DNA from: an uncultured Candidatus Peregrinibacteria bacterium
Lineage (GTDB): Bacteria > Patescibacteriota > Gracilibacteria > Peribacterales > Peribacteraceae
Length of the DNA: 44,645 nucleotides
Assembly (NCBI GenBank): GCA_937863435.1
Contig: CALMES010000151.1
Span: 1-44,645, forward strand
Reading direction: 5' to 3'
The position numbers were made by a program, and so were the translations under genes. Every line of letters begins with the position of its first letter. The stretch's first letter is position 1. Below are positions 39,735 through 44,645 of this stretch, piece by piece. Below the pieces are notes generated by a model. That model worked only from the letters and a program-made list of their open reading frames with translations. It made no database searches and was not told the origin of the DNA.

Positions 39735-42700
39735 TCACTTTTTCCCGCCGGACTGCGGCACGCTGTTTTTTTGCGCCAATGCCAGCACAATCATTTTGGC
39801 CACCTCGGCACGGTTGATGGGAGCATTCGGCCGGAAGGTGCGGTCCTGATCTGCCTGTCCTGAGTCTGCCGAAGGATCACCGCTCACAATACCGAGCGTC
39901 GTCGCGGTGGCGACGGCACTGGCATAGATCGACCCGTCCGGCACATCGGCGTAAGGCGACCGCGCTTTTTGCTGCAGAGGAATATCCAGCGCCTCGAGGA
40001 TTGTCTGCAAGACCATGCCGCGGGTGGCGACCGTGGCAGCATCCATTTTCCGCAAAAAAGCGGACAGACGCATGGCCTGCGCCGCATTCATGTAGGGATG
40101 AGCCCATCTGCTGCCAATCGTACTGCCGGTAACAGACCGATGTGCGAGTTGTACCGCCACCTTAGCCAGCTGGCCGAGCGTCATGGAATCAGAGGGACCA
40201 TACCGTCCGGTCATGTTGCCGCTCCCGTCACTGTAGCCCTGGAAAATTCCTTTCTCGATGACATGATGCACCGGGCACGCGAACCACTGGGCGACCGGAA
40301 CATCCTGAAACAGCACGGATTTGTCTTCGATCGGCATCCATAGCTTCTTGTTTTTGCTTGGCACGGTTTCGCCAGAACATGCCAAAGGCCTGGCTGCAGC
40401 GACAGTCGTAGTATCCTGCGATACGACGTAGCGATCCGGGCTGGGCCGGACAATCGACCGGCAATTGCTGCCGCGACATCCGCCGGTTTTGGCCACGGGC
40501 GCACTGCGGGCACTCGACGATGACGATGGGACAGGCGCTCCAAACAGTCCGAAAGACGAAAAAGCGGTCGTGCCGCACGTGAGCGTGTTTGCTGCAGCGT
40601 CCTGGCTGCAAGCAAGCTCCTGCCATGCCGTGGAGCCGGATCCGTAGCGGTACACCGCGAGTGATGTCTCGATTAAGCCGGCAACATCCGCATCAGCATA
40701 TCTGAACGTAACAGTCAGCGACTGGGCAAATGACGTTACCGGCGTAAAATCCGGACAGTACGCCGACAGGTTGTGCGCCGTCACAATCGTAGCGCGGCCC
40801 GACGGCACGCCGAGCGCGTCTTTTACCGGCAAGGGAGCCAGCTCTTTCAGCTGGAAGTGCGCGCCACTGGGGCAGGTGGGATTTGTTGCGATATAGCCGC
40901 TTGGCACACTGAGCGTCACCGAACTTCCGGTGAGGACAATGCTGCCGGTCGAGCCGTTGGCATTGGAAATGACCGCCGTTCCCGTGCCAGAGGTGACTGT
41001 CGCATCCCCCGTACAACCGGTAGTCATGAATGTTCCGTCTCCCGATGTTGCGGAATTCGCCGCTGCGTCCGCCGATACGACGGCATAGTGGTAGATGGTG
41101 CACGCGCGCAGTCCGGTGAGCGTTCTGGTGTGAGAGGTGACACGCGGCGATGTATCGGTGACAGAGGTACTCGCTCCATAGGATGAGGCCAGTCCATAGT
41201 TCACCTTGCTGGAAGCGTTCTCATCGGTCGTCCATGTTATGACCGCCGACCCCGAGCCGGAAACCGCTGCCGCAACGTCCGTAATAACCGGCGGATTGCG
41301 TTCGGTAATGGTGACGTTCACCGTGATGGTGTCCGTGCCGCCCGCCCCGTCGGATGCCTGCACAACAAAGCTATCGGAACCGTTATAATCGGTTGTGGGA
41401 GTATAGCCAATGGCTATGCTGTCCCCCGCTCCGCTTGCCGAAGCAGTCCCGTGTGAAGCTGGGCTGGAGATACTCCAGGTTATACTCTGAAAATCGATAT
41501 CCGTGGCACTGAGTGTGAGAGCAAACGCTCTCGGTGAACCGTTTTGATCCATTGTCACACCCGTACTTGTGCCCTGCGTAATAACGGGAGCCGTGTTGGT
41601 GGCGGTAAACGTGATGTTGCGGAAAGTGAAGTTACTCGCATCGTAGCCGTCTTTTACTTTGAACTGCACGGTACGTGTGGACGTATTGGGCGATGCATTG
41701 CTATTGGCATACCGGACAGAACGCAGCGCTGTCTGATAGTTGGCCAGCGTCGTCGTTCCCAGCAAGGTGAGAGTACCCGCGCTGTACGAACCCGTAATGC
41801 CGTTCTGATTGGTAAACAGGAGCGAATTCTCGCCGCTTTGATAGTTATTGCTGATGACAACCGACCCGCTGCTGATGGTGGCCGAATCGACATCCGCCAC
41901 CGTAATGGCATCGTCGATAATCGCCGACGCCGATCCGCTGATATAGGTCATGGTCGGACGCGTCGTGGCCGGAAACAGATAAGCCTGAGGAATAATCTGC
42001 GTGCTCTGGCCGGTATACGCCCAGCGCAGGCGGGCTGTTTCGCCGCCGCCACGCTCGTAAAACTCCATACGTATCGTGTATTTCTGATCCGCCACAAGGC
42101 TGACAGGCGACGCCGTGTCCGTCGTGTCGCCGTGCAATGTCCAGTTATCGATAATGAGCACATCATCTATCCACAGACGCACTCCGTCATCACTCACAGT
42201 GCTAAAGGTCACGTTACCCGTCACAGGCGATTTCACCTGGCCCGACCACCGCGCGCTGAAATTTTCCGCGTTATAGCCGGGAACCGAAAAATTGTTGCCG
42301 AAATTGATAGTGGCATCAATACGGTTATAGGTAGGACCGGTCAAATCCCAGTTGGTAAGGTAATACGTCGCCGCAAGCCCCAGACCGGTATCGCCGCTGA
42401 GTGTCTGCAGCACAGGTGCATCGTTGACCGCGGTAATGGAAATAGTCGCTATGGAAGCGGTAGAATTGACGGCGCTGTCATGCGGATCGACAACCACATA
42501 TCTGAATGTCGCATTGGTATCTCTACCAGCGTCGGGACGGAAACGAAGATCGAGACGGCTGCTGGAAAGCGACAGAATGGTACCGGCGGCACCGAGTGTG
42601 ATGGAGCTTCCGCCGCTCGTCCACAACGTACCGCCTGTCACCGACAGAATGCGGATACTGTTTGGCGTGCCACCGGCCGGATCGGTGAGAGTGGGCACAA

Positions 42701-42896
42701 TGAGCCGGATGTTGGCAGACTCGGGCTGCACGGCATCTTCGTTGATACTCACCGCACCTTCGCCAGTGGGATTGACGACCGTTGTCGCACCACCCGGATC
42801 GGGAGCGGTGGCGTACGCCGGCACCACGAACAGGCACAGTGCTGCCATGCCAATGACAACGGGCGTAGACCGAAGTCGTTTTATTGAACAGGACAT
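39735..42896 (-). CDS. Large S-layer-like surface protein: PA14, cadherin-like, FnIII and SLH domains
   Basis: A 1053-residue exported protein. A signal peptide (about 1-29, ending VVPAYATA) is followed by a cadherin-like/VCBS-type segment (about 30-165). A PA14 carbohydrate-binding domain spans about 170-310 (YYLTNWDLTGPTYNRIDATI, then FSTVSDDGVRLWIDDVLIID). Next come a second repeat region, a Big_9/cadherin-like unit (GYTPTTDYNGSDSFVVQASD) and an FnIII-like domain (AVITWTTDENASSKVNYGLA). Three C-terminal SLH modules follow (LFQDVPVAQWFACPVHHVIE; the last includes APINRAEVAKMIVLAL). It is probably wall-anchored and faces outward, with glycan binding through PA14. Cys-rich patches (GGCRGSNCRS) may form disulfides. 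ATG at 42896 is preferred to GTG at 42920. Confidence 0.9.
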   Translation of the reverse strand: MSCSIKRLRSTPVVIGMAALCLFVVPAYATAPDPGGATTVVNPTGEGAVSINEDAVQPESANIRLIVPTLTDPAGGTPNSIRILSVTGGTLWTSGGSSITLGAAGTILSLSSSRLDLRFRPDAGRDTNATFRYVVVDPHDSAVNSTASIATISITAVNDAPVLQTLSGDTGLGLAATYYLTNWDLTGPTYNRIDATINFGNNFSVPGYNAENFSARWSGQVKSPVTGNVTFSTVSDDGVRLWIDDVLIIDNWTLHGDTTDTASPVSLVADQKYTIRMEFYERGGGETARLRWAYTGQSTQIIPQAYLFPATTRPTMTYISGSASAIIDDAITVADVDSATISSGSVVISNNYQSGENSLLFTNQNGITGSYSAGTLTLLGTTTLANYQTALRSVRYANSNASPNTSTRTVQFKVKDGYDASNFTFRNITFTATNTAPVITQGTSTGVTMDQNGSPRAFALTLSATDIDFQSITWSISSPASHGTASASGAGDSIAIGYTPTTDYNGSDSFVVQASDGAGGTDTITVNVTITERNPPVITDVAAAVSGSGSAVITWTTDENASSKVNYGLASSYGASTSVTDTSPRVTSHTRTLTGLRACTIYHYAVVSADAAANSATSGDGTFMTTGCTGDATVTSGTGTAVISNANGSTGSIVLTGSSVTLSVPSGYIATNPTCPSGAHFQLKELAPLPVKDALGVPSGRATIVTAHNLSAYCPDFTPVTSFAQSLTVTFRYADADVAGLIETSLAVYRYGSGSTAWQELACSQDAAANTLTCGTTAFSSFGLFGAPVPSSSSSARSAPVAKTGGCRGSNCRSIVRPSPDRYVVSQDTTTVAAARPLACSGETVPSKNKKLWMPIEDKSVLFQDVPVAQWFACPVHHVIEKGIFQGYSDGSGNMTGRYGPSDSMTLGQLAKVAVQLAHRSVTGSTIGSRWAHPYMNAAQAMRLSAFLRKMDAATVATRGMVLQTILEALDIPLQQKARSPYADVPDGSIYASAVATATTLGIVSGDPSADSGQADQDRTFRPNAPINRAEVAKMIVLALAQKNSVPQSGGKK

Positions 42897-42906
42897 AAAC
42901 CAAAGT

Positions 42907-42935
42907 ATTCTACCAAACACGCACGTAGCTGCGAA
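42907..42935 (-). promoter_or_regulatory. Promoter of the large SLH gene
   Basis: On the minus strand TTCGCA (42935-42930), a 17-nt spacer, TAGAAT (42912-42907). The -10 ends 10 nt before ATG at 42896, a leader of about 4 nt. Confidence 0.5.
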
Positions 42936-42947
42936 AAATCTATGATT

Positions 42948-42997
42948 GCATCGGCAGGGAAATCTCGTCGAATAGGAGATAGCACGCCGACCGATGC
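42948..42997. repeat. Nested inverted repeat upstream of the large SLH gene
   Basis: GCATCGG (42948-42954) pairs with CCGATGC (42991-42997), enclosing ATCTC (42962-42966)/GAGAT (42976-42980). No T-run follows on either side. It lies between divergent promoters and could be an operator or a structured element; the 42897-43121 gap holds no gene. Confidence 0.5.
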
Positions 42998-43105
42998 GGG
43001 GGGATGTATAGAGAAATTATGTAGAATATGGAATATTCAAGATTGAGATTTGTCTTGAGAAGAGCATGAAAGACAAACCTTTTCATATCCCCCGCCCCTC
43101 CCCCC

Positions 43106-43114
43106 TGCTATACT
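43106..43114 (+). promoter_or_regulatory. Extended -10 leaderless promoter
   Basis: TGCTATACT (-10 at 43109-43114) ends 7 nt before ATG at 43122, so the transcript should be leaderless. The C-rich region upstream has no -35, consistent with an extended -10 promoter. Confidence 0.6.
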
Positions 43115-43121
43115 CCGTCAT

Positions 43122-44027
43122 ATGCAAAAAATCATCCCACATCTCTGGTTCGCAACACAGGCAAAGGAAGCGGCGGCCTTTTATGTGTCTGCATTCGGTG
43201 GGGACAGCAAAGTCACGCACAGCTCAGTGCTCAAGAACACGCCGTCGGGTGACTGCGATATTGTCTCGTTTGATCTGCGTGGCTATTCCTTTATGGCTAT
43301 CTCCGCCGGCCCGTACTTCAAGATCAATCCGTCGATCTCGTTCATGCTGAATTTTGACCCGTCGATGGATAAAGACGTGCGCAAGAACCTGGATGCACTG
43401 TGGGAAAAACTGTCGGATGGCGGTACACCGCTCATGCCGCTGCAGAAGTACGATTTCAGCGAGCGTTACGGCTGGATCAAAGACAAGTACGGCGTAACGT
43501 GGCAGCTCATTCTCACAAACCCGAGTGGCGAACCGCGGCCATTCATTATTCCGTCACTGATGTTTACGCAAGACGGATTCGGCAAAGCCAACGAAGCGAT
43601 CGATTTGTACACCTCCATTTTCAAAAACTCCAAGCGTGGCACGACTGCCCCGTATCCGCCTGCGATGAAACAGAAACCAGGCACGCTGATGTTCGCCGAT
43701 TTCATGTTGGAAGGCCAATGGTTTGCCGCCATGGACGGCGCGGGTGAGCACAAGTTTGCTTTCAACGAAGCCATTTCGTTACTGGTACAGTGTGATACCC
43801 AGGAAGAGATTGATCACTACTGGAAGCTCTCCGCAGTACCCGAAGCCGAGCAGTGCGGCTGGCTGAAGGACAAGTATGGCGTCTCGTGGCAGGTGACCTC
43901 GGTGATGCTGCAGGACATTATGAAGAGCGGCGATCAGGACAAGGTCAATCGCATCACGCAGGCGTTTTTGAAGATGAAGAAGTTTGATCTGGCGACTTTG
44001 AAGAAGGCAGCTGAGAACATGAAATAG
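43122..44027 (+). CDS. Double VOC-domain protein (PhnB-like)
   Basis: A 301-residue protein made of two PhnB-like VOC (glyoxalase fold) domains. Each domain opens with IIPHLWFATQAKEAAAFYVSAF or SLMFTQDGFGKANEAIDLYTS-type segments and closes with a YGWIKDKYGVTWQL/CGWLKDKYGVSWQV block. Both closing blocks are nearly identical, showing tandem duplication. The family is often called 3-demethylubiquinone methyltransferase-like, but lacks a SAM domain and has no proven activity. The C-terminal Lys-rich helix (RITQAFLKMKKFDLATLKKA) is common in the family. Confidence 0.9.
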   Translation: MQKIIPHLWFATQAKEAAAFYVSAFGGDSKVTHSSVLKNTPSGDCDIVSFDLRGYSFMAISAGPYFKINPSISFMLNFDPSMDKDVRKNLDALWEKLSDGGTPLMPLQKYDFSERYGWIKDKYGVTWQLILTNPSGEPRPFIIPSLMFTQDGFGKANEAIDLYTSIFKNSKRGTTAPYPPAMKQKPGTLMFADFMLEGQWFAAMDGAGEHKFAFNEAISLLVQCDTQEEIDHYWKLSAVPEAEQCGWLKDKYGVSWQVTSVMLQDIMKSGDQDKVNRITQAFLKMKKFDLATLKKAAENMK

Positions 44028-44060
44028 TCATGAGGTTTGCGAAGCAGGTCTATAAAGAGC

Positions 44061-44645
44061 TTATATTCCTAATTTTCGCAGATTCTCATCAAGATTATCT
44101 GAAGCGCCAAATTCTACAACCATGATTGACCCGTGCTGTGAAATAGACGGGTGTTTGCATAAAAGCCTTTTGATTTTACATATCCATATTTCTGGGTCAC
44201 CAATACTAGATGCAGTAAGACCTTGCAGCTCTGGGCGGAAGATTGCTCGACTGGAATTAATAGAATGCTCATCACACAGCTCCATCAAATTTCTAAGTGA
44301 TCGCTGAATCACTTTGCGCTTTTCATCGATATCTGCAGCCTGCTTGCCTGCCTCATCGCGCATTCTTTCAATGTTTTTAAGCTCTGCCGAGTCCGCCAAT
44401 ATGTTTCCCAAACGTACCTTCCAACCAAATAATTCTTGTATCCAATGTTTTTGCTGCCTTTGTTCCGGTGCCTCGACAACAAAGCTATGAGCATGTTCAC
44501 CAGCTCGTTCTACCAAATGAGTGACCAAAAGAGTATTTGGCAGCTGATTATCGTCGTACACACCACAATCACCAGAACCAGCACCTTCTAAGATAATATG
44601 AGTAGCATTCGCAGATAGAGCTGCATCTAAATCCTTCGTCCAATT
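44061..44645 (-). CDS. ComA-like (phosphosulfolactate synthase family) protein, 5' end cut
   Basis: The frame is open from the right edge to a stop at 44061 (194 codons; a GTG at 44561 is internal). The sequence ATHIILEGAGSGDCGVYDDN, then VVEAPEQRQQKHWIQELFG and VRLGNI, matches the (phospho)sulfolactate synthase/ComA TIM-barrel pattern (EGRxSG-x-GIYD, FEAPxKxQQ, VNLGNI). ComA makes phosphosulfolactate from sulfite and phosphoenolpyruvate, the first step of coenzyme M synthesis in methanogens; bacterial homologues exist. After VRLGNI the usual LRxGLRGDT block is replaced by a charged helix and a further domain (about 90 residues) ending GSIMVVEFGASDNLDENLRK. The function here may therefore differ. 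Confidence 0.62.
   Translation of the reverse strand, partial: NWTKDLDAALSANATHIILEGAGSGDCGVYDDNQLPNTLLVTHLVERAGEHAHSFVVEAPEQRQQKHWIQELFGWKVRLGNILADSAELKNIERMRDEAGKQAADIDEKRKVIQRSLRNLMELCDEHSINSSRAIFRPELQGLTASSIGDPEIWICKIKRLLCKHPSISQHGSIMVVEFGASDNLDENLRKLGI

Noticed and set aside
41544-42887. 447-codon open frame antisense to the large SLH protein
   Set aside because: Arg/Ile/Gly-rich shadow of the PA14 and cadherin-like coding sequence; no domain recognisable.

Overview
The window most likely comes from a Candidate Phyla Radiation (Patescibacteria) bacterium of the Peribacteria/Peregrinibacteria kind. The evidence is indirect: many small single-domain genes, Shine-Dalgarno-poor starts, S-layer-homology (SLH) surface proteins, YG-rich mini-proteins, phage-tail-like surface genes, and UGA used as a normal stop. 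No rRNA or tRNA gene is present, so this placement is an inference.

Layout. 1-4475 (minus): a defence-like pair, a helicase-less single-chain restriction-modification enzyme followed 3 nt later by a HEPN/ApeA-like protein that runs off the left edge. 4635-7707: an ABC-F ATPase, a lipoprotein M23 peptidase, a CsbD-like protein and a small unknown, with nested palindromic repeats between them. 7816-15096 (plus): an orphan CHASE3-PAS-GAF-PAS histidine kinase, a 39-residue membrane peptide, a heterodimeric ABC exporter with one degenerate ATP site, and a secreted Ala-rich protein. 15332-18167: an ammonium transporter (minus) and a GC-rich beta-protein of unknown function. 18331-22825: an HTH-GHKL-STAS-like one-protein switch behind four helically phased repeats, a YdeI-like protein, a MazF/Phd-type toxin-antitoxin pair, an aldo/keto reductase and a DUF1697 protein. 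22949-26323: three phage-tail/surface-like genes behind their own promoter. 26432-28309: an FMN reductase, then a candidate ~440-nt structured RNA with a consensus promoter and an intrinsic terminator, then two small conserved genes. 28446-33488 (minus): an MFS exporter, an ArsR regulator driving five tandem SRPBCC proteins, and a TfoX-N protein. 33590-35623: an orphan gene with a leaderless promoter, a PH-domain membrane pair and a flavodoxin. 35620-42896 (minus): a cell-surface block with two multidomain SLH proteins, tatA-tatC and a mini-protein with a Tat-like signal. 43122-44645: a double VOC/PhnB protein and a partial ComA-like (phosphosulfolactate synthase family) protein.

How the genes fit together. 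The right third is devoted to the cell envelope: tatA, tatC, a Tat-like mini-anchor and an SLH/SH3 protein are consecutive on one strand and probably form one operon, with a second SLH/PA14 protein upstream. The left edge is a defence island fragment. The middle holds small accessory genes (AHSA1-type SRPBCC, PhnB, YdeI, DUF1697, TfoX-N, FMN reductase) of the kind common in soil bacteria, many with promoters whose -10 box ends 6-10 nt before ATG, implying leaderless or near-leaderless transcripts. Start sites and promoters were read by eye; no database search was run.
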